DNA of 38,391 nucleotides from assembly GCA_905198155.1 (NCBI GenBank), contig CAJKBQ010000025.1:1-38391 (forward strand), read 5' to 3'. The position numbers and the translations under genes were made by a program. Position 1 is the first letter of the stretch. Every line of letters begins with the position of its first letter. Below, one piece after another: positions 24,264-31,847 of this stretch. Under the pieces are notes generated by a model. It was not told where the DNA came from. It saw only the letters and a list, made by a program, of their open reading frames with translations, and ran no database searches. This stretch comes from an uncultured Eubacteriales bacterium. GTDB taxonomy: Bacteria; Bacillota; Clostridia; Oscillospirales; Acutalibacteraceae.

Positions 24264-25670
24264 TTAATATTTGCGGCGGGATTTGCCGCTCAGGTTCTGC
24301 GCGCGGCGCTTCTTTTTGCGGGTGCGGACGTTGTACACGATCGAAATCAGGATATACAGCACCAGCAGCGCCGCCAGCACCGCCGCGCCAATCCGCAGCC
24401 ACTTGGATTTCAAAAATGTTTTCGCCTGTTCTTCGAGCAGCAGCAGCCGGCTGGCCTCAACGGTCTGGTCGGCGACCAGATCCACCGTGCCCAGCGTGAT
24501 CCCGGCGTAGACGACGTCTGCGGTGCCGAGCTTCTGCCCTTCCTGCACCGGCGCCTGCACCGACTCCGGCACGTCGCTGTTCGGAACGATCAGCACGCTC
24601 CCCGCGTCGATCGATTTGGGCACCAGATCGCTGAAATCCGTCGCCGGAACCAGCAGCAGCTTGTCCTGCTCCCACGCGTATTGCAGCCCGATCTCCGTCA
24701 CCGCCGATTTGGCGCTGACCAGCTGCTTGTATTCAAACGTGTCGAACGCCCACTGATACAGCGCGCGGTGGTCGAACATCGCGCCGTTGTCGAGCTTTTT
24801 GCCGTCGGCGGATTTCATCGGCGCGTTCATCGTCACGCACAGGTAGCGGTAATTTTTCTGCGGGTCAAACGCCGTCGTCGCCAGGCAGTACCCGGCCTCG
24901 CCGGTGGAGCCGGTTTTGATGCCCTGGGTGTATTTGTAGTAATACTTCTGGTTGGTCGATACCTGCATATAGTTGGTGGTGGACAGCGTGCGGTTGTTTG
25001 CCCGGACGTTGGACGGGCCGAGCGTGTAGCTGTTGGTGGTGCATATGTCCATAAACGTGTCGGCATACGGCGATGCAAGGATGTACTGAATAATCTTCGC
25101 AACGTCCGCCACCGAGGTGTAGTGATTCGGGTCGTGCAGGCCGTGGGGATTGGCGTAGTGCGTGTTGGTGCAGCCGATCTCCGCCGCGCGCCGGTTCATC
25201 ATCTCCACAAACGCATTGATGTCGCCGCTGCCGAGGTTGTCGGCAATCACCATCGCAGCGTCGTTGCCGGACGGCACCATCAGGCAGTACAGCATCTGCT
25301 CCGCCGTCAGCACTTCGTCCGGCCGAATGCCGGACAGCGACGAGTTCGTCCCGTTGAGCTGCGTCAGCACCTCCGGGCGCGCGGTGAGCGTCGTGTTTTC
25401 AATATCGTGAATATTTTCCAGCAGCAGCAGCGCAACGATGATCTTCGTGACCGACGCCGGTTCCATCCGCTCGTCGGGGTTGACCGACGCGACGGTGGTG
25501 TCCGTGTCCAGGTTAATCAGGATCATCGCGGCGGAGTTGAGCGACGTTTCCTTCGCCGCCAGCGCCTGCATCAGGTCGTCGGTAAACTCCGTGGCGGACG
25601 CCGTCGCCGGGGCGAGCAGCATCGCGGCCGCCAGCAGCACGGCCAGGCAAATCTTTGCAAATTTTTTCAT
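24264..25670 (-). CDS. D-alanyl-D-alanine carboxypeptidase, DacF-like
   Basis: A 468-aa penicillin-binding protein of peptidase family S11, trimming the terminal D-Ala from peptidoglycan stem peptides. A signal peptide (residues 1-26, cut near ATASA) precedes the catalytic domain with SVTK (Ser73, Lys76), SGN (134-136) and KTGSTG (252-257). A PBP5-type C-terminal beta domain leads to a membrane anchor (about 425-450) and a very basic cytoplasmic tail (RTRKKKRRAQ...). The ATG at 25670 follows GGAGGAAAGGAA. DacF is the sporulation-linked member in Bacillus; here the role could equally be vegetative. Confidence 0.94.
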   Translation of the reverse strand: MKKFAKICLAVLLAAAMLLAPATASATEFTDDLMQALAAKETSLNSAAMILINLDTDTTVASVNPDERMEPASVTKIIVALLLLENIHDIENTTLTARPEVLTQLNGTNSSLSGIRPDEVLTAEQMLYCLMVPSGNDAAMVIADNLGSGDINAFVEMMNRRAAEIGCTNTHYANPHGLHDPNHYTSVADVAKIIQYILASPYADTFMDICTTNSYTLGPSNVRANNRTLSTTNYMQVSTNQKYYYKYTQGIKTGSTGEAGYCLATTAFDPQKNYRYLCVTMNAPMKSADGKKLDNGAMFDHRALYQWAFDTFEYKQLVSAKSAVTEIGLQYAWEQDKLLLVPATDFSDLVPKSIDAGSVLIVPNSDVPESVQAPVQEGQKLGTADVVYAGITLGTVDLVADQTVEASRLLLLEEQAKTFLKSKWLRIGAAVLAALLVLYILISIVYNVRTRKKKRRAQNLSGKSRRKY

Positions 25671-25740
25671 GAAAACAGTTCCTTTCCTCCGGATTCTGCG
25701 GGCAGCGCTTGCTGCACATCCAAAAATATCCGCATACGTC

Positions 25741-25769
25741 TTGACGCGCGCGCCGATTTGCGGTATCAT
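25741..25769 (+). promoter_or_regulatory. Sigma-A promoter of the metallophosphoesterase gene
   Basis: TTGACG (25741-25746), 17-bp spacer, TATCAT (25764-25769). The leader to the ATG is about 110 nt. Confidence 0.65.
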
Positions 25770-25778
25770 AATGTATAT

Positions 25779-25787
25779 AGTATACCA
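25779..25787 (-). promoter_or_regulatory. Probable extended -10 of the carboxypeptidase promoter
   Basis: On the minus strand TGG-TATACT (25787-25779) forms an extended -10 facing the carboxypeptidase gene. No good -35 is visible. It overlaps the region just downstream of the divergent promoter, so the two promoters face away from each other across a shared 50 bp and their transcripts overlap at the 5' ends. Confidence 0.45.
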
Positions 25788-25888
25788 GCTTCGGGCGAAA
25801 AGGAAAAGCCCTATTTCGGATTTTTTTCGGAAAGATTTCTTAATTTTTGTGAAGACCCCTTGCGGGACGCAGAAAGGATCAACGAATC

Positions 25889-26605
25889 ATGATGCGACAT
25901 CAGGCGCCGCCAAGCGGCGATTTGTACGTCACCGGCGATACACACGGCGACAAGGCGCGGTTTTTGACGCGCGAGGCCAAGCGGCTGAAAGAAGGCGACG
26001 CGCTGGTCGTCCTGGGCGATTTTGGATTTTTGTGGAACGGCGGGCGCGCCGAAGAAAAAGTGCTGCACTGGCTGGGGAAGCGGAAATATGCCATTTTGTT
26101 TCTGGACGGGAAGCACGAAAACTACGACCTGCTGGCGCAGTATCCGGTGACGGAAGCGTTCGGCGGACCGGTGCAGCAGATCAGCGGGAACCTGTATCAT
26201 TTGCTGCGCGGCGAGATTTATACCATCTGCGGCAAGCGCGTATTCGCGTTCGGCGGCGGCGACAGCTCCGAAAAAAGCTTCCGCGCCGAGCAGCACCACT
26301 GGTGGGCGCAGGAGCTGCCCAGCGAAGCGGAGATGCAGCGCGGCAAAGCGAATCTGGCGGCGGCCGGCAACCGGGTGGATTTGATCCTGACGCACGAAGC
26401 GCCGTCGATGGCCAAATATATGCGCCATCTGTACGCGGACAACCTGGGGACGATGGAGTCGTACTTTGACGACATCGCCCGCACGGCGTCGTACGACTGC
26501 TGGTACTTCGGGAGCGTGCATCAGACGCGGTTCCTGGCAAAGAAAACCATCGCAGTGTTCGACCGGATTTTGCCGGCGGACGGGCGGCCGCCGGAGAAGA
26601 AGTGA
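25889..26605 (+). CDS. Calcineurin-like metallophosphoesterase
   Basis: A 238-aa metallophosphoesterase. Metal-binding motifs in order: GDTHGD (residues 16-21), GDFGFLW, DGKHEN in place of the common GNHE(N), LTHEAPS and GSVHQT in place of GHxH. The GNHE Asn is replaced by Lys and the final GHxH begins GSVH, so metal coordination may be altered. There is no signal peptide. The substrate (nucleotide, phosphoprotein or other phosphoester) is unknown. GAAAGG lies upstream of two adjacent ATGs; the first was taken. It is monocistronic with its own promoter and terminator. Confidence 0.88.
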   Translation: MMRHQAPPSGDLYVTGDTHGDKARFLTREAKRLKEGDALVVLGDFGFLWNGGRAEEKVLHWLGKRKYAILFLDGKHENYDLLAQYPVTEAFGGPVQQISGNLYHLLRGEIYTICGKRVFAFGGGDSSEKSFRAEQHHWWAQELPSEAEMQRGKANLAAAGNRVDLILTHEAPSMAKYMRHLYADNLGTMESYFDDIARTASYDCWYFGSVHQTRFLAKKTIAVFDRILPADGRPPEKK

Positions 26606-26613
26606 ACATTCAA

Positions 26614-26647
26614 ACAGTGCCTGCGGCCAAACCGTCGCAGGCACTGT
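26614..26647 (+). terminator. Terminator between convergent genes
   Basis: A perfect 12-bp stem (ACAGTGCCTGCG at 26614-26625 with 26636-26647). The plus-strand tail is only TGTGTTAC, so it may work mainly as a convergent barrier. Confidence 0.7.
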
Positions 26648-26651
26648 TGTG

Positions 26652-28109
26652 TTACAATGAATTCGGCAAATCCGAAACCGTACGGTATTTTTGATTCCTG
26701 CTGGTCGGCTTTTCCGGCATGGTCAGCGCAAGCTGACCGCGCGCTACCATCGGCGCCAGATAGTGCTTGGCAACGTAATAAGCCGTCTGCATTCCGAGCA
26801 TCGCAACGATTTCTCTTTTCGACCGGGGTTCTTTGCAGAATTCAAGAATCCGCTGTTCCGCTTCGGCGCCGTCTGCCGGACGCTTCGGAACGCGCTCGTT
26901 GTACAGCGTCACGCGAAATGACCCGCGGCGGCTTTCAAAAACAGGCGGCCGCAGCCCGGCGCGCTCCATCTCCGCGCACATGGTCGGAATCCCCGAAAAG
27001 CGGTTTTCCGTGTCAATCAGAATCTCCAGGCTCCCGGCGAGAAACGGGTTGCGCGTGTCGCCCGGCGCTTTGCCCAGATCGTTGATCGTCAACCGACCGT
27101 ACAGTCCGCCCGGGTTTTCAACTTCCATCCGGTCCTTGTACAGCACAATCCGAATGGGAGAATCTTCGGAATACCGGCTGTAATCTCGGTGAATCAGTGC
27201 GTTCAAAATCGCCTCGCGAACCGCCACCAGCGGGTATTCCGGAACATCGGCGCGTTTGCCGTCCGCATCGATCACCGTCGCATTCCGGATATTCCGCCGG
27301 ACAAACCGCATCGCTTCGTCCAGCATTTGCGGGATATTGCCGTCGATCCGCTGATTGTCGATAAACCGCGCGCCGTTTTCGCTGACTTCGCCGAATGTTG
27401 TGCCGTCCACCACCATCGCGGTAATGCCCAGCTGCGGAAAAAACGCCTGCGGGTATTCGCACAGGATCATCACGCCGGCAACCGTCGGCACCGTCCCGCT
27501 TACCATCCCCTGCAGCTGCAAAATGCGCAGGTTTTCCATTTTGGCAAGCTGCGATTTGGTTTTGCGAATCCGGACAAAATACTCGTCCTGCTCGTTTTGC
27601 CCAAAGTCATGAATTGTCGCGCGATCCACAATACGCAATTCGTCGCGAATTTTTTGCTTGTATGCTTCGTAGCTGTACACTTCGTACTCGGTCATCGGCA
27701 AATCCGCTTCGCCGACGCGAACGTATGAACCGCGCAGCTTCCCCGCGCCCTTGTAATAGCAAGGCTTTTGGTTGATGTCGCACTCCGGGATTTCTGCGCT
27801 GACCACCTGCTTGCCCGCGACATCCGTCACCGTGAACACCGGGCGAACCGCCGGCTCCATTTGCTGTGCATAGTTGGTCACTTTCACTTGCAGATCCTGT
27901 GCATCGTAAACACCGACGACTGCAAAATCGTTTTTCTCGTCGATCCCGAATACAATTACCCCGCCGCCGGACTGGTTGGAAAACCCGGACAGCGTATCGT
28001 ACAGCCGTTCCGGCGTCCCTTTTTCCGCCTTTTTCAGCTCCACATTCTGCATTTCACACCGATGATGGACGATCCGATCGACCAATCGATTCAGTTCCTC
28101 CGGTAACAA
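26652..28109 (-). CDS. AlbA_2/Schlafen-type ATP-binding transcriptional regulator
   Basis: A protein of about 485 aa with an N-terminal AlbA_2 (divergent AAA_4, Schlafen-like) domain: ELKKAEKG, LSGFSNQSGGGVIVFGIDE and the basic YYKGAGKLRGSYVRVG. A helicase-like C-terminal ATPase-lid region has REAILNALIHRDYS, then DRMEVENPGGLYG and GDTRNP, and the protein ends with a winged helix (KREIVAMLGMQTAYYV). Such proteins are putative transcription regulators. I favour the TTG at 28109 because GGAGG lies 8 bp upstream. The ATG at 28124 lacks a ribosome site and lies only about 13 nt from the predicted transcript start, but remains possible. A phased repeat array lies just upstream of the promoter. Confidence 0.87.
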   Translation of the reverse strand: MLPEELNRLVDRIVHHRCEMQNVELKKAEKGTPERLYDTLSGFSNQSGGGVIVFGIDEKNDFAVVGVYDAQDLQVKVTNYAQQMEPAVRPVFTVTDVAGKQVVSAEIPECDINQKPCYYKGAGKLRGSYVRVGEADLPMTEYEVYSYEAYKQKIRDELRIVDRATIHDFGQNEQDEYFVRIRKTKSQLAKMENLRILQLQGMVSGTVPTVAGVMILCEYPQAFFPQLGITAMVVDGTTFGEVSENGARFIDNQRIDGNIPQMLDEAMRFVRRNIRNATVIDADGKRADVPEYPLVAVREAILNALIHRDYSRYSEDSPIRIVLYKDRMEVENPGGLYGRLTINDLGKAPGDTRNPFLAGSLEILIDTENRFSGIPTMCAEMERAGLRPPVFESRRGSFRVTLYNERVPKRPADGAEAEQRILEFCKEPRSKREIVAMLGMQTAYYVAKHYLAPMVARGQLALTMPEKPTSRNQKYRTVSDLPNSL

Positions 28110-28143
28110 GTTCCGCACCTCCATCGCGTTGTTTCGTAAACTC

Positions 28144-28173
28144 ATTATAGCATTTTGCAAACACATCCGTCAA
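28144..28173 (-). promoter_or_regulatory. Sigma-A promoter of the AlbA_2 regulator gene
   Basis: Read on the minus strand: TTGACG (28173-28168), 18-bp spacer, TATAAT (28149-28144) with TGC upstream (extended -10). Confidence 0.82.
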
Positions 28174-28208
28174 GTCTTTTTGCTTATCTTTTTGTCTTTT
28201 TCAAGTTC

Positions 28209-28282
28209 TTGTTTGAAGTTTGATGTGTTTTGTTTGAAGTTCGTCGAAATTTGTTTGAAGTTTGCGTTTGTTGTTTGATTTT
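28209..28282. repeat. Array of 21-bp phased TTGTTTGAAGTT repeats
   Basis: TTGTTTGAAG occurs at 28209, 28230 and 28251, exactly 21 bp apart, with a degenerate fourth copy (TTGTTTGATT) at 28271. Each intact copy continues TTtG/TTcG. A 9-bp inverted pair, CAAGTTCTT (28202-28210) and AAGAACTTG (28299-28307), brackets the array. The spacing equals two helical turns, and the array begins 36 bp upstream of the regulator's -35, as expected of an operator or activator-binding region. Confidence 0.8.
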
Positions 28283-28314
28283 CATCTTGTTTTTCAAAAA
28301 GAACTTGCAAAAAA

Positions 28315-28353
28315 CAAAAAGAACAGGGGCGGATTGCGTCCCTGATCTTTTTG
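28315..28353 (-). terminator. Terminator after the cyclophilin gene
   Basis: CAAAAAGA-A-CAGGG (28315-28328) pairs with CCCTG-A-TCTTTTTG (28340-28353). On the minus strand it is followed by further T-rich sequence. It lies 37 bp past the cyclophilin stop. Confidence 0.85.
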
Positions 28354-28389
28354 CATCATTCTGTCCTATAAATCGATCGCTGCAGTCTC

Positions 28390-28908
28390 TTACGCCTTCT
28401 CCGGCTCCGGATACACCTCACCGAACGTCTCCACCGTCACGGACTTCATCCGCTGAGCGGTTTTCGGCTTGTCGCGGAAATCGGTGCGCACAGCGGCAAT
28501 GGCGTCCACCGTGTCCAGCCCGTCGATCACCTGGCCGAACGCCGCGTATTGCCCGTCCAAATGCGGGGCGGGGTCGGTCATGATGAAAAACTGCGACCCG
28601 GCGCTGTCCGGATCCATCGCGCGCGCCATTGACAGCACGCCGCGCGTGTGTTTCAGCCCGTTTTCAAACCCATTGGCCGAAAATTCGCCGCAGATCGAAT
28701 ACCCCGGCCCGCCGGTGCCGACGCCCTGCGGGTCGCCGCCCTGAATCATGAACCCCGGAATCACGCGGTGGAAAATCACGCCGTTGTAAAAGCCTTTTTT
28801 CACCAGCGAGATAAAGTTGTTCACGGTGTTGGGCGCCGTTTCGGGGTAAAGCTCCGCTTTAATCACGGAACCGTTTTCCATTTCAATTGTCACAATCGGA
28901 TGCTGCAT
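28390..28908 (-). CDS. Peptidyl-prolyl cis-trans isomerase, cyclophilin type
   Basis: A 172-aa cytoplasmic cyclophilin. The active-site signature FYNGVIFHRVIPGFMIQGGDP (two overlapping parts, residues about 40-60, with the catalytic Arg in FHR) is followed by SMARAMDPDSAGSQFFI and HLDGQYAAFGQV. There is no signal peptide. A consensus promoter and terminator make it a single-gene unit. It resembles PpiB/PpiA-type housekeeping isomerases of Firmicutes. Confidence 0.96.
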   Translation of the reverse strand: MQHPIVTIEMENGSVIKAELYPETAPNTVNNFISLVKKGFYNGVIFHRVIPGFMIQGGDPQGVGTGGPGYSICGEFSANGFENGLKHTRGVLSMARAMDPDSAGSQFFIMTDPAPHLDGQYAAFGQVIDGLDTVDAIAAVRTDFRDKPKTAQRMKSVTVETFGEVYPEPEKA

Positions 28909-28949
28909 ACGCAGAACCTGCCTTTCGTATTTGAGCTTGTTCAGGTACC

Positions 28950-28978
28950 ATTATACCGAAAAAACCGTGCCGCGTCAA
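28950..28978 (-). promoter_or_regulatory. Sigma-A promoter of the cyclophilin gene
   Basis: Read on the minus strand: TTGACG (28978-28973), 17-bp spacer, TATAAT (28955-28950). Confidence 0.85.
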
Positions 28979-28994
28979 GGCAATCGGCCGAAAT

Positions 28995-30527
28995 TTATTG
29001 TTCCGTCATCCCGGCCGCCTGCCGCACGAACCGCAGGAACGCGGTGTGCCCGGCGTCTGTCCGCGCGAATACGCCGCACTGTTCCAAAATTTTGCTGTAC
29101 ACCAGCCCCACCTCGTCGCGCAGAATCGTCTCGGCGTTGTCCGCACTGAATTCCGGATGGCGGCGCAGGATATCCGCCGCCCAGCCGGCGTGCTTCGCGA
29201 TCGATTCGTCGGCCGCAATGTCCGCGCCGGACAGCATCGCCGTTTGCAGCGCCGCCAGCTCCGTTTTCAGCCGGGCGGGCAGCACCGCCAGCCCCATCAC
29301 TTCGATCAGGCCGATGTTCTCTTTTTTGATGTGGTGATACTCCGCGTGCGGGTGGAACACGCCCAGCGGATGCTTTTGGGACGTGATGTTGCTGCGCAGC
29401 ACCAGATCCAGCTCATAATCGTCGCCCACGCGGCGCGCAATCGGCGTAATGGTGTGGTGCGGCACGCCGTCGGTTTCAGAAATCAGCCCCACCGTCGGGT
29501 CGGAATACCCGCGCCACGCGTCCAGCACCTGCCCGGCCAGCGCGACGATGCGCGCCGGGTCGGCCCCGCGCAGCCGCAGCACGGACATCGGCCACTTCAC
29601 AATCCCGCACGATACGTCCGGATATTCCGGCGCCGCCAGCTTCGTTTCCACCTGCGCGCGCGCCATCGCGAACGTATAGCGTCCGCCCTGGAAGTGCTCG
29701 TGCGTCAGAATCGAGCCGCCCACCACCGGCAGATCGGCGTTGGACCCGACGAAATAATGCGGGAACAGCGTCACAAAGTCGAGCAACTTCGCGAACGTCG
29801 CGCGGTCAATCTTCATCGGCGCGTGCGACCCGCTCAGCACGATGCAGTGCTCGTTGTAGTACACATACGGCGAATACTGCAAAAACCACGGTTCGTCCTG
29901 CATCGTCAGCGGGATCATTCGGATCGTCTGGCGCGCCGGGTGACCCGGGCGGCCGGCGTAGCCTTCATTTTCGCGGCACAGCGCGCATTTGGGGTACGAC
30001 GACGACTTCATCTTCCGCGCGGCGGCAATGGCCTTGGGGTCTTTTTCCGGCTTGGACAGGTTCACCGTGATGTCCAGCGCGCCGTACTCCGTCTCCGTCA
30101 CCCATTTCAGGTCTTTTTTTACGCGGTAGCGGCGGATATAGTCGCAGTCGCCGCACAGCTTGTAAAACCCGTCGGTCGCTTCGCGCGGGGACGACGCGTA
30201 CGCCGCCCGGAACCGCTCGATCACCTGCGCCGGGCGCGGCGTCAGGCAGTTCATCAGCCGCGTGTCGAACCGGTCGAGCGCGTCGTTGCCGTCGTCGTCC
30301 GCCAGACCGTTGGCGGCGGCGTAAGCGCGCATCTCCGCCAGAATATCCGCCAGTTCATCCTCCGGCAGCGGGCGCACCTTGGGCATGGGGAGCGTATCGT
30401 CCATCTCGGTCAGCCCCAGCACATCCATAATCAAATTGGTCGCATATACCGTTTCCTCTTTGGGCAGCAGCCCCGTCCGCAGGCCGTACCGTACCAGCCG
30501 CCGGATATTCATGCAGATTCGATCCAT
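28995..30527 (-). CDS. galT: UDP-glucose--hexose-1-phosphate uridylyltransferase
   Basis: A 510-aa GalT of the long Firmicutes type (class II), which exchanges UMP between UDP-glucose and galactose-1-phosphate in the Leloir pathway. Seen: the N-terminal helical region, KCALCRENEGYAGRPGHPAR, the conserved ILTHEHFQGGRYTF block with the catalytic-region His residues, and FHPHAEYHHIKKENIGLIEVMGLA (in two parts) near residue 430. The ATG at 30527 follows AAAGGAAG; the upstream frame to 30644 crosses an inverted repeat and the divergent promoter region. No galK or galE is in the window. It is divergent from the araC-family gene. Confidence 0.94.
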   Translation of the reverse strand: MDRICMNIRRLVRYGLRTGLLPKEETVYATNLIMDVLGLTEMDDTLPMPKVRPLPEDELADILAEMRAYAAANGLADDDGNDALDRFDTRLMNCLTPRPAQVIERFRAAYASSPREATDGFYKLCGDCDYIRRYRVKKDLKWVTETEYGALDITVNLSKPEKDPKAIAAARKMKSSSYPKCALCRENEGYAGRPGHPARQTIRMIPLTMQDEPWFLQYSPYVYYNEHCIVLSGSHAPMKIDRATFAKLLDFVTLFPHYFVGSNADLPVVGGSILTHEHFQGGRYTFAMARAQVETKLAAPEYPDVSCGIVKWPMSVLRLRGADPARIVALAGQVLDAWRGYSDPTVGLISETDGVPHHTITPIARRVGDDYELDLVLRSNITSQKHPLGVFHPHAEYHHIKKENIGLIEVMGLAVLPARLKTELAALQTAMLSGADIAADESIAKHAGWAADILRRHPEFSADNAETILRDEVGLVYSKILEQCGVFARTDAGHTAFLRFVRQAAGMTEQ

Positions 30528-30638
30528 CGCGATTCTTCCTTTCGCGGGCGATTTCGCCCGATATTCTTCTTCCTCTATTAGTTTATCACGAACGGCCCGG
30601 AAAACAATATTTTTCTGTATTGAATCCATGCAATTTTG

Positions 30639-30667
30639 TTGCAAGTTTGCAAAACGTGTGCTATACT
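30639..30667 (+). promoter_or_regulatory. Sigma-A promoter of the araC-family gene
   Basis: TTGCAA (30639-30644), 17-bp spacer, TATACT (30662-30667) with TGC upstream. TTTGCAA recurs within the spacer (30646-30652), possibly a regulator half-site. The divergent galT promoter is not clear. Confidence 0.75.
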
Positions 30668-30700
30668 AAATACAAGCGCAGCAGCGGGAGGCGATTGAGC

Positions 30701-31555
30701 ATGGCAGAAAGCTTCAAAAATTCGTACAAAGTGTCGGACAAAGAGATGGTGTCGCTGTCGGTGTACAATGTGGGGTATCAGCGGTGCGACCCGGTGTACC
30801 AATGGGGGCCGGGCGTGCGGGATCACTACCTGATCCACCTGGTGCTGTCCGGCAAAGGGACGTACCATGCCAAAAACCAGAAATATGCGCTCCGGGCGGG
30901 GGACGTGTTTCTGGTATATCCGCACACCACGGTGACGTATGCGTCTGACCGCGACGACCCGTGGGAATATTACTGGGTGGGGTTCAACGGCAGCGACGCG
31001 GCGTTTATCCTGGAATCTGCCGGGTTTCACGAAAACGAGCCGATTCTGCACGCGATCCCGTGGGCGGACGAGCTGAAAGACGCGCTGCTGCGCATTTACG
31101 ACGCGCGCGGCAACGGGCTGGCCAATTCCGTCGAAATGACCGGGCGGCTGTACAACACGCTGGCACTGTTTTTGGCGCACAATCCGCAGGAAATCGCCGA
31201 AACGGACATCCTCGCGACGTACACGCGGCAAGCGGTGGAGTACATCAACTGCCGCTATTCGTACCCCATCACGGTGGACGACATCGCCGCCTACGTCGGG
31301 GTCAGCCGCAGCCATTTGTACCGGGCGTTCCGCGCGGTGCTGAAGCAGTCGCCGAAAACGTACCTGTCCCGGTTCCGGATCAAGCAGGCGTGCGTGCTGC
31401 TGGCGCAGCAGGATCTGTCGGTCGCGTCGATCGCGCAGTCGGTCGGGTACGAAAACGGACTGTACTTTTCCAAAGTGTTTCACCGGATCAAAGGAAAAAC
31501 GCCGACGGATTATGCGCGCGAAGCGCGGGAGAAGGCGCGGCGGGGCGGGAAGTAG
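30701..31555 (+). CDS. AraC-family transcriptional regulator
   Basis: A 284-aa regulator with an N-terminal cupin-like sugar-sensing domain (residues about 20-160; HLVLSGKGTYHAKNQKYALR, GDVFLVYP) and a C-terminal AraC double HTH (VDDIAAYVGVSRSHLYRAFR and VASIAQSVGYENGLYFSKVF). The ATG has GGGAGG 9 bp upstream. It lies divergent from galT and upstream of the GH106-like gene in the same direction, and probably activates one or both. That these genes share an inducer is inference. Confidence 0.93.
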   Translation: MAESFKNSYKVSDKEMVSLSVYNVGYQRCDPVYQWGPGVRDHYLIHLVLSGKGTYHAKNQKYALRAGDVFLVYPHTTVTYASDRDDPWEYYWVGFNGSDAAFILESAGFHENEPILHAIPWADELKDALLRIYDARGNGLANSVEMTGRLYNTLALFLAHNPQEIAETDILATYTRQAVEYINCRYSYPITVDDIAAYVGVSRSHLYRAFRAVLKQSPKTYLSRFRIKQACVLLAQQDLSVASIAQSVGYENGLYFSKVFHRIKGKTPTDYAREAREKARRGGK

Positions 31556-31609
31556 GGTGTGGGGAGCCGTCGCACCATCCCCCATATTGCGCCATCCCCG
31601 CTGCACACC

Positions 31610-31666
31610 CCAAGGCTCCCTCTTGAGGGAGCTGGCTCGTGCCGCAGGCGCGAGACTGAAGGAGTT
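31610..31666. repeat. Dispersed palindromic intergenic element
   Basis: Two adjacent hairpins: GCTCCCTC (31615-31622) with GAGGGAGC (31625-31632), then CTCGTGCC/GGCGCGAG with one G-U pair (about 31636-31654), followed by ACTGAAGGAGTT. The pattern AAGGCTCCCTC...GAGGGAGCTGGC...GACTGA(A/G)GGAG is one I recall as a frequent intergenic repeat in Faecalibacterium, Subdoligranulum and relatives; this is memory, not a search. The element lies between two imperfect copies of a C-rich sequence of about 45-55 bp (31567-31611 and 31672-31724). No gene is seen in 31556-31773. Confidence 0.7.
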
Positions 31667-31773
31667 GCCCGCCGCCGCACCATCCCCATCCACACCGCGC
31701 CATTCCCGCGTCCCAACCCCAAATCCCCGCCCAAACTTTCTCCAAACCTCCGGTGATTTTTCCGAAAAGGGGC

Positions 31774-31803
31774 TTGATTTTATCCTCCACTCTGTGGTAC
31801 GAT
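31774..31803 (+). promoter_or_regulatory. Probable promoter of the GH106-like gene
   Basis: TTGATT (31774-31779), 18-bp spacer, TACGAT (31798-31803) with TGG upstream. The weak -10 fits activator dependence. Confidence 0.6.
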
Positions 31804-31847
31804 AAAAGCGGCCCCCATTTTATTATTTCGGAAAAGGAGTACACCGC

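Noticed and set aside
26652..28166. Part of a defence island because of the Schlafen/AlbA_2 domain
   Set aside because: No restriction, toxin, nuclease or other defence gene is adjacent; neighbours are housekeeping genes.
28209..28282. CRISPR-like or minisatellite array
   Set aside because: Unit conservation is limited to about 12 bp with 21-bp phasing next to a promoter, which fits operator sites better than a spacer array.
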